A stretch of DNA of 30,390 bases from CAZRCZ01 sp964598765 (GCA_964598765.1 CAZRCZ010000034.1:1-30390), one strand, 5' to 3'. Positions 14,103 to 23,447 are shown, numbered from the stretch's first letter. The notes: a model not told the origin generated them from the sequence alone. A program made the numbers and translations.

Positions 14103-15380
14103 TCAATTCAACCACGTCTGGATCGCTTTCAGAGATCGTTGCGCGCTCCCTTGATTGGCTTGGAGAACCGCGAACGCCTTTTCTCCTTCGAGTTTGCGCC
14201 GGGCGGGGTCCTTCAACAGACCGATCAAAACCTCGGCCAAATGCCAAGGCTGAACCTGCGTTCCGGCCTTCGCGTCGCTAAAGAGATGCGCGATTTCGCG
14301 CTGACTCTTCATGTTTGGACCATACACCACGGGAATGGAGTGCGCGGCGGCTTCGAGCAGATTGTGGCCTCCCGTCGGACAAAAACTCCCCGCGACGATG
14401 GCGACGTCGCCGACGCCGTAAGTTTTCGCCAATACCCCCATTTGATCCAGCACGACGACTTGTGGATCGCTGGCTATGTTCTCGGTCGCGCGCCGGAACC
14501 GGAATCCCCGCTTTCGGACCAGCTCCGCCACGCGGTCGAATCGTTCGGGATGGCGCGGGGCTAAGATCAGCCGGACTTCGGGCAGGGATTTATGAATTTC
14601 GCCGAGCGCGGCCAAGATCAAGGTTTCTTCCGTCTCATGCGTCGAACCGGCCACGATTACCGGCGAATCCGCCGGAAGACCCAGCGTTTGCTTCGTTCGC
14701 ATTTTCTCCTCCGGCGCGAGCGTCGGAAGGAAGAGATCGAATTTGCAATTCCCCGCGACGCGGATGCGATCCGTGGAAACGCCCATCGCTTCGAACCGCT
14801 TTCGGTCCTCGGCGGTTTGAACGCAAAATCCGCGAAGGGAATCGAAGACGGGGCGAAGCAATCCGCGAGCCGCGCAATAACGGGGAAACGATCGCTCCGA
14901 CATTTTGCCATTGACCAAAAAAACAGCCGCCCCCCGCGCGTTCGCCATCGTGATGAAGTTGGGCCAGATTTCGGTTTCCATGATGAAAACGCCGCGCGGG
15001 CGAAAGACATCGAGAAATTTTCGGACGTTCCAAGATAAGTCGAGCGGAAAATAAGTGTGCGCTTCGGCGCCGGGAATCGTCCGGATGGCCGCCTCCTGTC
15101 CCGTTTCGGTCACGGTGCTCACGACGAACGGAAGCCGGGGGAAAAGCAAACGCAACCCCGGTTCAATCGCCCGAGCCGCCGCAACTTCCCCGACGGAAAC
15201 GGCGTGAATCCAAATGGATCCCTCGGCGAATCGCTCCGCTTCGGACCCTCGCGGCAAATTGCGCCCCAACATGCCGGGACCGCTTTCGCGGTATTTTCCC
15301 TTCGTCATCCGACGCCACGCCAAAAAGGGAAGCGCGACCGGTGCCAATCCCAAATAGACGGCGTCGTATCGGGTCATCAT
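14103..15380 (-). CDS. waaA: 3-deoxy-D-manno-octulosonic acid transferase
   Basis: 425 aa. A GT30-family inner-membrane glycosyltransferase that adds Kdo to lipid A precursor. The first 25 residues form the membrane anchor (VYLGLAPVALPFLAWRR). The N-terminal Rossmann domain has IWIHAVSVGEVAAARA with the catalytic Glu, and METEIWPN. The C-terminal domain has VAGNCKFD, VIVAGSTHETEE, LILAPRHPERFD and the CMP-Kdo-binding stretch GGHNLLEAA. Length is normal. The ATG at 15380 is 10 nt after the stop of the upstream LRR gene, so the two are probably cotranscribed. Presence implies an LPS-containing outer membrane. Confidence 0.93.
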   Translation of the reverse strand: MMTRYDAVYLGLAPVALPFLAWRRMTKGKYRESGPGMLGRNLPRGSEAERFAEGSIWIHAVSVGEVAAARAIEPGLRLLFPRLPFVVSTVTETGQEAAIRTIPGAEAHTYFPLDLSWNVRKFLDVFRPRGVFIMETEIWPNFITMANARGAAVFLVNGKMSERSFPRYCAARGLLRPVFDSLRGFCVQTAEDRKRFEAMGVSTDRIRVAGNCKFDLFLPTLAPEEKMRTKQTLGLPADSPVIVAGSTHETEETLILAALGEIHKSLPEVRLILAPRHPERFDRVAELVRKRGFRFRRATENIASDPQVVVLDQMGVLAKTYGVGDVAIVAGSFCPTGGHNLLEAAAHSIPVVYGPNMKSQREIAHLFSDAKAGTQVQPWHLAEVLIGLLKDPARRKLEGEKAFAVLQANQGSAQRSLKAIQTWLN

Positions 15381-15390
15381 GCGCGGCGGA

Positions 15391-16425
15391 TTATCGGTAG
15401 ATTTTGCAGTTGGGAAGGGATTGTTTCAGTTGGCCGATTCCGGCTTCGGTGACTTTGGTGTTAAGCAGATAGAGAAGCCGAAGCGAGGGGCATCCCTTCA
15501 ATTCCATGATCGAGACGTCGTTCACTTGATCGCAACCGAGGTAGAGAATCTTCAGGGCGGGAAGTTTCGCCAGCGCCGCCAATCCCCGCTCTTTTACCAA
15601 GCCGTTCATGTAGAAATACACTTCCTCCAGCGTCTTGATTTCGCCGAGATGGGTCACCCCTTCGTCGGTAATTCGGAAGGGAAGGTCAAGCGCGCGAAGC
15701 GAGGGTAGAGCCGTTAAATTCGCCAAACCGTCATTGGTGACTTTCGTGTAGCAAAGCCACAATTTTTGAAGCGATTTGACCTCCTTGAGATTGGCCAAGC
15801 CCGCGTCGGAGATCAAGGTTTGATGGAGGTTGAGTTCGCGCAGGGCCGGGAAATTCTTCAGGTGCGTCAACGAGGCATCCGTCAATTGTTCGCAAAGGTA
15901 AAGATCGAGAAGCTCCAGCGCGTCGAATCCCTTCAAACTTGCCAGCCCTTCCCCCGTGATGGACGTCATCCCCAAGAAAAGGGAATGAATGCCGGGGAAA
16001 CTCTGAAGCTGGACGAGTTGGTCATCCTTGATCGGCGTTCCGTTGAGATTCAAATCCTGAAACGCGTCGGGACCCAAGGTCTTGAGCGCGGCGAGGTTTT
16101 GGACGGCGTCTCCCATCACGCCGAGTGAAAGTTCCTTTCCCGCCGGAATCTGAATCGTTCCGTAGGCCGAACCAAGGCTTTCCCAATCCAAATCGTCCTT
16201 GGAACCCCAGCCGCGCATGGAGAGAAATCCGAAGGAATTCGGGAAATTGAAAGTCCGCGCCTCGGGCGGTTTGGAGGTTTGCGCGAGAAGGGAATAGGGC
16301 GAAGGAAAAATCAACCACCAAGACACCAAGACACCAAGAAAGATCCGATCCAGAATCCTGCGGCCATGTGTTCCTTGGTGTCTTGGTGACTTGGTGGTGA
16401 ACATCGAGTTTTTTCTTTGTCGCAT
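15391..16425 (-). CDS. secreted leucine-rich-repeat protein
   Basis: 344 aa with at least eight repeats of about 24 residues (about 110-340). They follow the pattern LxxLxxLxLxxTxITDxGLxxL, for example LRELNLHQTLISDAGLANLK. This GLxxL type is common in planctomycetes and related bacteria and forms a binding solenoid; the ligand is unknown. A signal peptide is predicted around residues 27-50 (RIFLGVLVSWWLIFPS, then SLLAQT). The N-terminus is unusual. Residues 9-18 and 29-38 are encoded by the two arms of a palindromic repeat, so either start (ATG 16425 with GGGGAGG, or ATG 16404) reads through it. It is followed 10 nt later by waaA. Confidence 0.8.
   Translation of the reverse strand: MRQRKNSMFTTKSPRHQGTHGRRILDRIFLGVLVSWWLIFPSPYSLLAQTSKPPEARTFNFPNSFGFLSMRGWGSKDDLDWESLGSAYGTIQIPAGKELSLGVMGDAVQNLAALKTLGPDAFQDLNLNGTPIKDDQLVQLQSFPGIHSLFLGMTSITGEGLASLKGFDALELLDLYLCEQLTDASLTHLKNFPALRELNLHQTLISDAGLANLKEVKSLQKLWLCYTKVTNDGLANLTALPSLRALDLPFRITDEGVTHLGEIKTLEEVYFYMNGLVKERGLAALAKLPALKILYLGCDQVNDVSIMELKGCPSLRLLYLLNTKVTEAGIGQLKQSLPNCKIYR
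16311..16401. repeat. palindromic CACCAAG repeat inside the LRR gene
   Basis: The arm 16311-16340 (CACCAAGACACCAAG units) is inverted at 16371-16401 with only a few mismatches, around a 30-nt centre. A single arm of the same family is at 27433-27460. The palindrome forms the 5' end of the LRR coding sequence. Confidence 0.8.
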
Positions 16426-16465
16426 ATCCTCCCCAAATTTGCCATATTTTCGCGTTCACTTTCTT

Positions 16466-17638
16466 ATGGACGCGCCTACCCCGCAAGTTTCCGCAGGTTC
16501 CGAATCAGGTCGCCGGACCCGTCGAAAAATGTCATGGCGTCGGCGTCTGATTTTTCTCACGGTCCCTTACCTGCTTCTATTTGCAATCCTCGCCGGAATC
16601 GAAATCACGGTCCGGCTGAAGTATCCCTACATCCCCGGATTGCAGGTCTTCGTGAAAGTCGTCTTCGAGGGTATCGCGAGAGACAACGAGAAGGAGCCGG
16701 TTTTTCGCGGAGACCCTTGGCTCAGTTGGGGCTTCCGGCCGAATTTGAAAGACGTCGGATGGAATGACACCACCTTTTCCACCAACGATTGGGGAATCCG
16801 CTACCCCAAATCGCTCAAGACCAAGGGAAAGAACACCTTTCGTGTTGTCTGCCTTGGAGATTCGGTCACGTTCGGATTCAGGATCGGGGATCAAAAGATG
16901 GAAGGAAAGCCGAACGAATATGATCCCCGGTTCGAAAATTACGCCCGCGTGATGGAAGACCGTCTCCGCGCCGACAACCCGGGGCGCGATGTGGAGGTTG
17001 TTCCGATGGGGGTGCCGGGTTACACCACGCACCAAGGGTTGATCTGGCTCCGGCGCGACATCGCCAAATTGAAACCCGACGTCGTCACCGTTTGTTTCGG
17101 ATTCAACGATACCCACACCCGCGCTCAAAGCGACAAGGAGACGATCCCGACCGATTGGGGACACGTTGCGTTGCGCCGATTGATGAATCTCAGCCAAGCG
17201 GCGATCTATTTTACCCAATGGAGGGAACAGCGGGCGGCCAAACTGAAGGAAGGACAACCGCCTCCCCCCAACAAAGTTGTGTCGCGGGTTTCCAAGGAGG
17301 ATTACGTCGCGAACATTTTGGAAATGGCCCGCATCACCCGCGAACATGGCGCGCAACCCCTCATCATCGCTCCGGTCTTCCGCGACCGCGTCGCGGGCGT
17401 GGATCAGGGTCTTCTCATCATGGCCTATCGCAAGGCGTTGATGGAGGGCGCGGAAAAGTCGAAAATTCCGATGGTGGAAGTCAAAGAAGTTTCCATGACC
17501 GATTATCCGCTGAATTCCCCCATCTTCGGCGAACAGGTTCATCCCAACGAGATCGGCCACCGTATCATGGCCAATGAACTTCTTGAATTCATGGCCGATC
17601 GCGGATTGCTCAAGGACCTTTCCATCGGCGCGCATTAA
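16466..17638 (+). CDS. membrane-anchored SGNH/GDSL hydrolase
   Basis: 390 aa from ATG 16466; ATG 16529, just before the transmembrane helix, is an alternative. One N-terminal helix (RRRLIFLTVPYLLLFAILAG) anchors an extracytoplasmic SGNH fold. Block I is VCLGDSVTFGF with the nucleophile Ser. Block II has the Gly in PMGVPGYTTHQG. Block III is CFGFNDTH with the Asn. Block V is GEQVHPNEIGH with the catalytic His. The Asp three residues before that His is Glu here. Members are esterases or O-acetyl-modifying enzymes of cell-surface glycans. It heads a five-gene envelope run; dacB starts 2 nt after its stop. Confidence 0.85.
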   Translation: MDAPTPQVSAGSESGRRTRRKMSWRRRLIFLTVPYLLLFAILAGIEITVRLKYPYIPGLQVFVKVVFEGIARDNEKEPVFRGDPWLSWGFRPNLKDVGWNDTTFSTNDWGIRYPKSLKTKGKNTFRVVCLGDSVTFGFRIGDQKMEGKPNEYDPRFENYARVMEDRLRADNPGRDVEVVPMGVPGYTTHQGLIWLRRDIAKLKPDVVTVCFGFNDTHTRAQSDKETIPTDWGHVALRRLMNLSQAAIYFTQWREQRAAKLKEGQPPPPNKVVSRVSKEDYVANILEMARITREHGAQPLIIAPVFRDRVAGVDQGLLIMAYRKALMEGAEKSKIPMVEVKEVSMTDYPLNSPIFGEQVHPNEIGHRIMANELLEFMADRGLLKDLSIGAH

Positions 17639-17640
17639 TC

Positions 17641-19215
17641 GTGAACCATCCGGGCCGAAAATTTTTGCTCGTCGTCTGCCTTGCCGTCACGGCGACGGCT
17701 CAAGCGAAGTCCTCTTCTCGTTCCGCCGAGCCGAAGACCCCGGACGAATGGATCGCCTCGGTCCGACAAGCCGAGGAAAAACTCGGCGAGCGATGGACCG
17801 TCTTCGTCAAAGACTTGGAAACAGGCTCGATCATTTTTGAGCATCAGCCGGACCGCCGCCTGATCCCGGCTTCCAACCGCAAGATCATGACCTTCGCGCT
17901 GGCGATGGAGAAATTGGGACCGGAGTATCGCTTCAAGACGGAGATGGGATTGACGCGCGTCTTGGATCGCGAAGGCAAGACGATCAACGCCTCGGTTGTT
18001 TTGCGAAGCAACGGCGACCCTTCGCTCTCGCCCCGATTTCTGAATCAGCAGAACCCCGCCGCGCTCTTGCGCGATTGGATTCGCGCGCTCGCCAACCGGG
18101 GATTCACCCGATTTCAGGGAGATTTCATTCTCGACGCCTCGGCGTTCGGCGAGGATCAGGACGCGCAACCGGAGGCTTGGGGAAACGATCACTTGAATCA
18201 AGGCTACGCGCCTCGTCCTTCCGCTCTTGCGATCAACCAAAACGTCTTGACGGTGAACGCGCAACCCGGTTCGGACGGCTCGAAGGGAAAACTTCATCTG
18301 TTTCCATCCATGGAAGGGCTGGACATTCAGAACGACACGCAGGCGGTTTCGGGATCGGTCCAAGGATTGGACGCCAAGTTCGCCGGAGATGGTGTCACGC
18401 TTCTGGTTTCCGGTCGGCTCGGCAAGAGGGTCGAGACTCAAGTCGTCAATGTTCCGCTCTCCAAGCCGCTTTCGTTCATTCGGGCGATCCTTCAGGACGA
18501 ACTCAAGTCGCAGGGAATCGCCGTTGCCGGAAAAATCAAAATCGTCACCGATCCGCGGGAAGCCGCGGAACTAGTCATTACCGATGGGATCGAAAGCCAT
18601 CAATCTCCCCCCTTGCCGGAGTTGTTGCACGTCATGCTGAGGGAGAGCGATAATTTCCTTGCCGAGCAAATCTGGCGAGCGACGGCTTACCGCGCATTGG
18701 GTCGAGGAGACGCGGCTTCGGCGCGGAAATTGGAAAAGGATTGGTTGGCGGATCACGAGATGACGTGGATCGAACCCGGATATGACGGAAGCGGGCTGTC
18801 GCGCAAAGACCGGGTTTCCGCGTCGGAGTTGACCGCGGTGCTCCAAACGCTTTATGCTTCGGCCTACCGTCCCATTCTTCTGGATTGTCTGCCGTCGTCG
18901 GGAATCAGCGGGACGTTGAGGGGAAGGGACATGGGGGGCGCGCCCGGACGGGTGGTCGCCAAAACAGGGACGCTGGCGGGGGCAAGCGCGCTTTCGGGAT
19001 TCATCCGCGACAATCGCGGACGGGTGCGGTATGTTTTTTCCATGATCGGAAACGCACCCGCCGAAACGAACGGACGCTTGACGGGACGCGAGAATCAAAT
19101 TATGAAGATTCTCATGGGGATGCTGGACGCAACGACCGGACCGCCCGAACCGGCCAAATCCTCCGACAAAAGCAAGGACGCGCCCAAACGAACTCGGACG
19201 AAGAAAAAGAGTTAA
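17641..19215 (+). CDS. dacB: D-alanyl-D-alanine carboxypeptidase/endopeptidase (PBP4 type)
   Basis: 524 aa, GTG start 2 nt after the previous stop. A short signal peptide (KFLLVVCLAVTATAQA) leads to a periplasmic class C penicillin-binding protein, peptidase family S13. All three active-site motifs are present: SxxK in IPASNRKIMTF (near residue 78), SxN in LRESDNFLAEQ, and KTG in VVAKTGTLAGAS. It removes terminal D-Ala or cuts cross-links in peptidoglycan. The last 25 residues are a Lys/Ser/Pro-rich tail (KSSDKSKDAPKRTRTKKKS), unusual for PBP4, perhaps for binding wall or membrane anions. Confidence 0.92.
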   Translation: MNHPGRKFLLVVCLAVTATAQAKSSSRSAEPKTPDEWIASVRQAEEKLGERWTVFVKDLETGSIIFEHQPDRRLIPASNRKIMTFALAMEKLGPEYRFKTEMGLTRVLDREGKTINASVVLRSNGDPSLSPRFLNQQNPAALLRDWIRALANRGFTRFQGDFILDASAFGEDQDAQPEAWGNDHLNQGYAPRPSALAINQNVLTVNAQPGSDGSKGKLHLFPSMEGLDIQNDTQAVSGSVQGLDAKFAGDGVTLLVSGRLGKRVETQVVNVPLSKPLSFIRAILQDELKSQGIAVAGKIKIVTDPREAAELVITDGIESHQSPPLPELLHVMLRESDNFLAEQIWRATAYRALGRGDAASARKLEKDWLADHEMTWIEPGYDGSGLSRKDRVSASELTAVLQTLYASAYRPILLDCLPSSGISGTLRGRDMGGAPGRVVAKTGTLAGASALSGFIRDNRGRVRYVFSMIGNAPAETNGRLTGRENQIMKILMGMLDATTGPPEPAKSSDKSKDAPKRTRTKKKS

Positions 19216-19229
19216 AGGAAAGGTTCCCC

Positions 19230-19988
19230 TTGAGTTCGAATTCAAAGTTCGAGGTCATCCCGCTGGGAGTCGGAAATTATTTTTCGACCCGACGATTCTG
19301 CACGTCCTTTCTTCTTTTCGCGGGGGGGAGGATGGCCATGGTGGATTGCCCGGAGCCGTTCTTTCGCATCATGGATCAAGCAACCCGAAAATCGGGCCGC
19401 AAAATTGATCCGGCGAAAATTGACGACATCGTCCTGACCCATCTCCACGGCGACCACTGCAACGGATTGGAAGGATTCGGGTTTTGGAAGCGATTCCACG
19501 TCGGGGCCAAGAATCCGCCGAAGATTTTCACATCCAAGCCGGTCGCGCGCGACTTGTGGAAGAAACTTTCGCCCGCGATGGGCAAGGCCGTCGCTCCGGC
19601 GCTGGGCATGAATCAACGCTACAAGCTCGGCGATTTTTATTGCGTCCACGCTTTCGACTTCGGCGAAAAATTCAAGGTTGGCGGCATCGAATTTGAAACG
19701 CGGCGGACGATCCACTCGGTTCCCTGTTTTGCCTTCCGCGCCGAATACGCCGGACGGCGATTGGGCTACAGTTGCGACACCGCTTTCGATCCCAAGCTGA
19801 TCGCGTTCCTTGAGCCGTGCGATTTGATTTTCCACGAATGCGACAAAGGTTTTCATACCTCGATCAAACTGCTGGAAACCCTGCCGCGCGACGTGCGCGA
19901 AAAAATGCGGCTCGTGCATCTGAACGACGAATTTCGCGGAAGCCGGCGGATTCGATCCGCCTCTGAGGGCAAGATTTACCGGGTTTGA
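19230..19988 (+). CDS. metallo-beta-lactamase-fold hydrolase, RNase Z-like
   Basis: 252 aa. TTG 19230 is chosen because AAAGGAAAGG lies about 6 nt upstream; the longer open frame reading into dacB is a shadow. The zinc-binding signature LTHLHGDHCNG is at about residue 70. Further ligands are the Asp in YSCDTAFD and the His in RLVHLNDEF. The arrangement resembles the RNase Z/ElaC-type branch, but no exosite arm is recognisable, so the substrate is open. It lies 14 nt after dacB and overlaps the next gene by 1 nt (TGATG), implying translational coupling within the envelope run. Confidence 0.82.
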   Translation: MSSNSKFEVIPLGVGNYFSTRRFCTSFLLFAGGRMAMVDCPEPFFRIMDQATRKSGRKIDPAKIDDIVLTHLHGDHCNGLEGFGFWKRFHVGAKNPPKIFTSKPVARDLWKKLSPAMGKAVAPALGMNQRYKLGDFYCVHAFDFGEKFKVGGIEFETRRTIHSVPCFAFRAEYAGRRLGYSCDTAFDPKLIAFLEPCDLIFHECDKGFHTSIKLLETLPRDVREKMRLVHLNDEFRGSRRIRSASEGKIYRV

Positions 19989-21676
19989 TGGGTCCGTGGA
20001 AAAACGTTATTAGCCCGATTTCAACCAACGCACTCGGCAACGCGATTGGCTCCATCGGTTGGCGATCCGCCGTCGTGGCGTTTTGGTTGGGAGGATCGCT
20101 TCACCCCGCCGCCGATCCGGGCGTCGCGCGCGAAAATCTCAGCGGACGAAATTATTCCGTCCGCATCTCCATTGCCCGCCAGACCCAGAAGGTCGCCATC
20201 AAGGCGATGGGGGATTACCGCGTTCTGAACTCGCAGGACAAGGTCGTTCACGTTCTCAAGCGCGACGATGTACATTTCGTCGAGGCGGCTCCGAATTTCA
20301 AGGAGGGAAAAATTTATCGCCTTGTCTTCAAGGAATTGGGAAGTCACGAAAACGACAACGCGATCGTCCTCGCAAAGGCCGCCGAGCAAACCTACGAGCT
20401 TCCCACGAAGATCGTCCGCCTTCCGGCGCGCAAACCGGAGGAGAAGGACAAACTCCTCGTGGTCGTCGGCGAGTTCGCAAGCATGGACGAGGCGCGCGCG
20501 TTCCGCGACAAAACCAAGAGCGAAACCATCCGGCGAATCTACGAGGAAAACACGACGGGCCACGCGGGAGGGGTCATCCTGCGCGACGCGGCGGGGAAGG
20601 TCGAGGCGTCGGACGAAAGCCGTCTCCGAATCGTCCCCGACGACCTTGAAGGGAACTCCCTTTATTTGCAAAAGACGCAGACGGGGCGATCCGCCGCCTC
20701 CAATGCGCCGGAGAAAGGGAGACACTATCGCGGCGAGATCGAATTGAGTCTGGACGAAAAGGGAACGCTCGCCGCCGTCAATGATCTCTGGATCGAATAC
20801 TATCTCTACGGGGTCGTCGCCGCCGAAATGGGGGATTTCGCGCCGCTCGAAGCGCTGAAGGCGCAGGCCGTCGTTTCCCGAAGCGAAGCCGTCGCCAAGA
20901 TCGAACAGGGGATGGCCTCCAAGAATCGTCTTTTCGATTTCGTGGATTCCTCCATCGCGCAGTCCTATTCGGGCGTTGGGCGCGAAAATGACCAAGTGCG
21001 CCGCGCCGTGGACGCGACGCGCGGCGAAATTTTGGTCTGGGAGGGGAAACCCGCCGACGCCGTCTATAGCCACTCCTGCGGGGGGATTGTCGCCGCCGCC
21101 GGCGACACTTGGGTCGGCGGAACGCCGGGATATTCCCACCGGATGATTGACCGGCTGGGCAATGAGCGCGTTCCCGATCTCTCCGATTCAACCCAAGCGG
21201 AAAAATGGATCACGGGAAGCGTGGACAGTTTCTGCAATCCCAACCAAGCCGGTTTTCCCGAATACGCCAAGAAACATTGGCGCTGGACGGTTTCCTACAC
21301 GAACGACCAGTTGACGAGTCTGTTAAATAAAGGTTATGGAACGGGAAAAATTCAGGACGTCGCCGTGGAACGGCGCTCGGAGAGCGGACGAGTCCGATCC
21401 GTCTTGGTCGTCGGCGAAAAGAGAACGATTCGTTTGGATCGCGAAATGGACATCCGCTCGGCGTTGGGAGACCTTCAGTCCACCTTCTTTGTTCTCAACC
21501 GTCATTACGACGCTTCGCACAAGATTGATTATTTGAAAATCAGCGGCGCGGGATTCGGCCACGGCGTCGGCATGTGCCAAATGGGAGCCTTCATGATGGC
21601 CAAACAAAATTACACGTATCGCCAAATCCTCGGTCATTATTTCGCCGACGTGAAGATGCGCAGGCTCTACGGTTAA
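19988..21676 (+). CDS. SpoIID/LytB-domain protein
   Basis: 562 aa, ATG 19988 overlapping the previous TGA. A signal-type helix (WRSAVVAFWLGGSLHPA) is followed by a 230-residue N-terminal part with repeated SH3-like or SPOR-like strands (KLLVVVGEFASMDEARAFRD). The SpoIID domain then begins at YYLYGVVAAEMGDFAPLEAL and ends with GAGFGHGVGMCQMGAFMMA, both diagnostic. SpoIID proteins are lytic transglycosylases or amidase enhancers acting on peptidoglycan. This is a non-sporulation homologue of the LytB type. Its neighbours dacB and the SGNH hydrolase support a wall-remodelling role. Confidence 0.9.
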   Translation: MGPWKNVISPISTNALGNAIGSIGWRSAVVAFWLGGSLHPAADPGVARENLSGRNYSVRISIARQTQKVAIKAMGDYRVLNSQDKVVHVLKRDDVHFVEAAPNFKEGKIYRLVFKELGSHENDNAIVLAKAAEQTYELPTKIVRLPARKPEEKDKLLVVVGEFASMDEARAFRDKTKSETIRRIYEENTTGHAGGVILRDAAGKVEASDESRLRIVPDDLEGNSLYLQKTQTGRSAASNAPEKGRHYRGEIELSLDEKGTLAAVNDLWIEYYLYGVVAAEMGDFAPLEALKAQAVVSRSEAVAKIEQGMASKNRLFDFVDSSIAQSYSGVGRENDQVRRAVDATRGEILVWEGKPADAVYSHSCGGIVAAAGDTWVGGTPGYSHRMIDRLGNERVPDLSDSTQAEKWITGSVDSFCNPNQAGFPEYAKKHWRWTVSYTNDQLTSLLNKGYGTGKIQDVAVERRSESGRVRSVLVVGEKRTIRLDREMDIRSALGDLQSTFFVLNRHYDASHKIDYLKISGAGFGHGVGMCQMGAFMMAKQNYTYRQILGHYFADVKMRRLYG

Positions 21677-21697
21677 TGACCCATCGGTTCGCGGCCA

Positions 21698-23437
21698 TTG
21701 AAAAAAAATCAGGTTCAACAACATTCCACGCGAATCCCACCGTCCGCCGTTGACGGCGATACCCCCTTTCGCCGTCAAGCGACGCTTTTCGCGGTCCTGA
21801 TGGCGGTCAGCGTGATGCTCCGAACGGGTTTGGTTTTCTACTCGCAAAAATATCTCCAGAGCGACGAGGCGCTGGTCGGCATGATGGCGATGGACGTCAT
21901 GGAAGGAGGCAAAATTCCGATCTTCCCGTATGGCAACCGATACGCCGGAGGCCACATCTTTGACCTTCTCCTGATGATACCGTGGTTCAAAATTTTCGGG
22001 CCGTCCGACGTGATCGTGACGATGGTTCCGGCCATGATCTCATGCCTCTACATCTGGATTGTTCATCGCCTCCTCTATCAATTCTTCGGAAAAAAATTGG
22101 CGCTCGTCGCCTCAATGTTATTCTCGTTTTCGGCGACGTTTCTTGCGTTCAATTTTTATGAGAACGGCGGCATGACGACCGCCTTTTTCGGCTGGCTCGG
22201 AATTTATTTTTTCTTTCAATCCCATTTTTCCGAGCGCGAAAGGCCGGTTTACCTCGTCCTCGCCGGGGTGTCGCTCGGATTCGCGTATTACTGTTTCGAC
22301 TACGCCCTATTCTATTTCGTTTCCGTCATGCTTTTTTGGGCGTTCAAGGAGCGATTCGCGCTCTTCCGCCGCTGGAAATTTGTCGGACTTTTTCTTCTTG
22401 GTTTTGCCGTCGGCGCGACTCCCTTGCTCTATTACAATTTCACTCTGCGTAATGGCCACTATTTCGACAATTTTCAGGGCATGTTGCTTAGGCCGCCCTC
22501 TTCGGGGATGCCTTGGATTCAACAGTTTCTTCTGAAGGTTTGGCTGACGATATATTTCGGCCTTCCCTCCTTCTTCGGGATTGATATTTACGATTATCAG
22601 GCGTCAGTTCCGATCCCCGCCTACGCCGCCTATGCCATCTTCGCGTCGGCGACCGTGTGGGCGTCGCGGTTTTGTCTCAGGCCCCTTCTGAATTGGATGG
22701 GTTCATTTCGCGTCGGCGGTTCCTTCATCCTCCCGCGCGAACAGCGAATTCTATATCCCCTCTTGATGCTGATTCTTTATTTGGGGATGCACTGCGTTTC
22801 AAGTTTCGGCGGCGGCACGCCCCGCTATTTTATTCCCCTCTATCCGCTGATCCCGATTCTGATCGGTTGGGCCGGGCTTGAATTCGCGTCGCTTTCCCGT
22901 CCTCTGATTTCCGGCTTGGCCGTCGTCTATTTTTGCATCCAGGCTTTCTTCATCTGGCAACTCGGATCCGACAAAACGACGGTCGAATGGATGATCCGCG
23001 TCCACGGCGAGGACATCAAAACTTTGTCGGATTACCTTCTGAAAAACGGCTTCACCACCGTCATGACTCCCTACGAAATCAAATGGAAGCTCATGTTCGA
23101 GAGCAAACGGCGGATCGTCTGCGCCTCCTATATGTTCGGGTTTGATCGGGAACAGAAATACAATCTGGAGGTGATAGACCGCGTCAACAGCCGAAATGTC
23201 CCGCTGACCGTCATCTTCGACAAGGATTACCAATACGCCGAGGTGGGAAAAAAATTCAATCCCGACGGGGGATTCAACCTCAAGGAATTCCACGACCTGC
23301 TGGAAAAGAACAAAATCAAGTATGAGATCACCCCAATCGGCGATTACGTCGTCCTTCATGACTTTTCGTCGCAGGTGGCTTTGCCCGACCCCTACCACGG
23401 GCATGGAAAGGTCACCGGGGTGAAACCAATTTCCTGA
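21698..23437 (+). CDS. GT39/ArnT-like membrane glycosyltransferase
   Basis: 579 aa, TTG start 21698, 21 nt after the SpoIID gene. The ribosome-binding site is weak, and ATG codons within the first helix are possible alternatives. About 10-12 hydrophobic helices (residues 28-420) follow the GT-C layout. The first periplasmic loop has LQSDEALVGMMAMDVMEGG, the acidic DE pair typical of the PMT/ArnT catalytic loop. A soluble C-terminal part (about 430-570, including YEIKWKLMFESKRRIVCASY) resembles the C-terminal domain of such proteins. It probably transfers a sugar from a polyprenyl-phosphate donor to protein or glycan outside the inner membrane. Donor and acceptor are unknown. Confidence 0.75.
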   Translation: MKKNQVQQHSTRIPPSAVDGDTPFRRQATLFAVLMAVSVMLRTGLVFYSQKYLQSDEALVGMMAMDVMEGGKIPIFPYGNRYAGGHIFDLLLMIPWFKIFGPSDVIVTMVPAMISCLYIWIVHRLLYQFFGKKLALVASMLFSFSATFLAFNFYENGGMTTAFFGWLGIYFFFQSHFSERERPVYLVLAGVSLGFAYYCFDYALFYFVSVMLFWAFKERFALFRRWKFVGLFLLGFAVGATPLLYYNFTLRNGHYFDNFQGMLLRPPSSGMPWIQQFLLKVWLTIYFGLPSFFGIDIYDYQASVPIPAYAAYAIFASATVWASRFCLRPLLNWMGSFRVGGSFILPREQRILYPLLMLILYLGMHCVSSFGGGTPRYFIPLYPLIPILIGWAGLEFASLSRPLISGLAVVYFCIQAFFIWQLGSDKTTVEWMIRVHGEDIKTLSDYLLKNGFTTVMTPYEIKWKLMFESKRRIVCASYMFGFDREQKYNLEVIDRVNSRNVPLTVIFDKDYQYAEVGKKFNPDGGFNLKEFHDLLEKNKIKYEITPIGDYVVLHDFSSQVALPDPYHGHGKVTGVKPIS

Positions 23438-23447
23438 AGGGAATTGG
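23426..23447. terminator. hairpin between convergent genes
   Basis: CCAATTTCC (23426-23434) and GGGAATTGG (23439-23447) form a 9-bp stem with one G-U pair around TGAA, the loop holding the glycosyltransferase stop codon. It fits a bidirectional terminator but lacks a clear U-tract. Confidence 0.35.

Noticed and set aside
18885..19229. N-terminal extension of the metallo-beta-lactamase gene into dacB
   Set aside because: dacB coding through its KTG motif is certain in the other frame, and a good ribosome-binding site precedes TTG 19230.
20021..21139. 372-codon open frame on the minus strand
   Set aside because: Antisense to the SpoIID protein; no recognisable domain.
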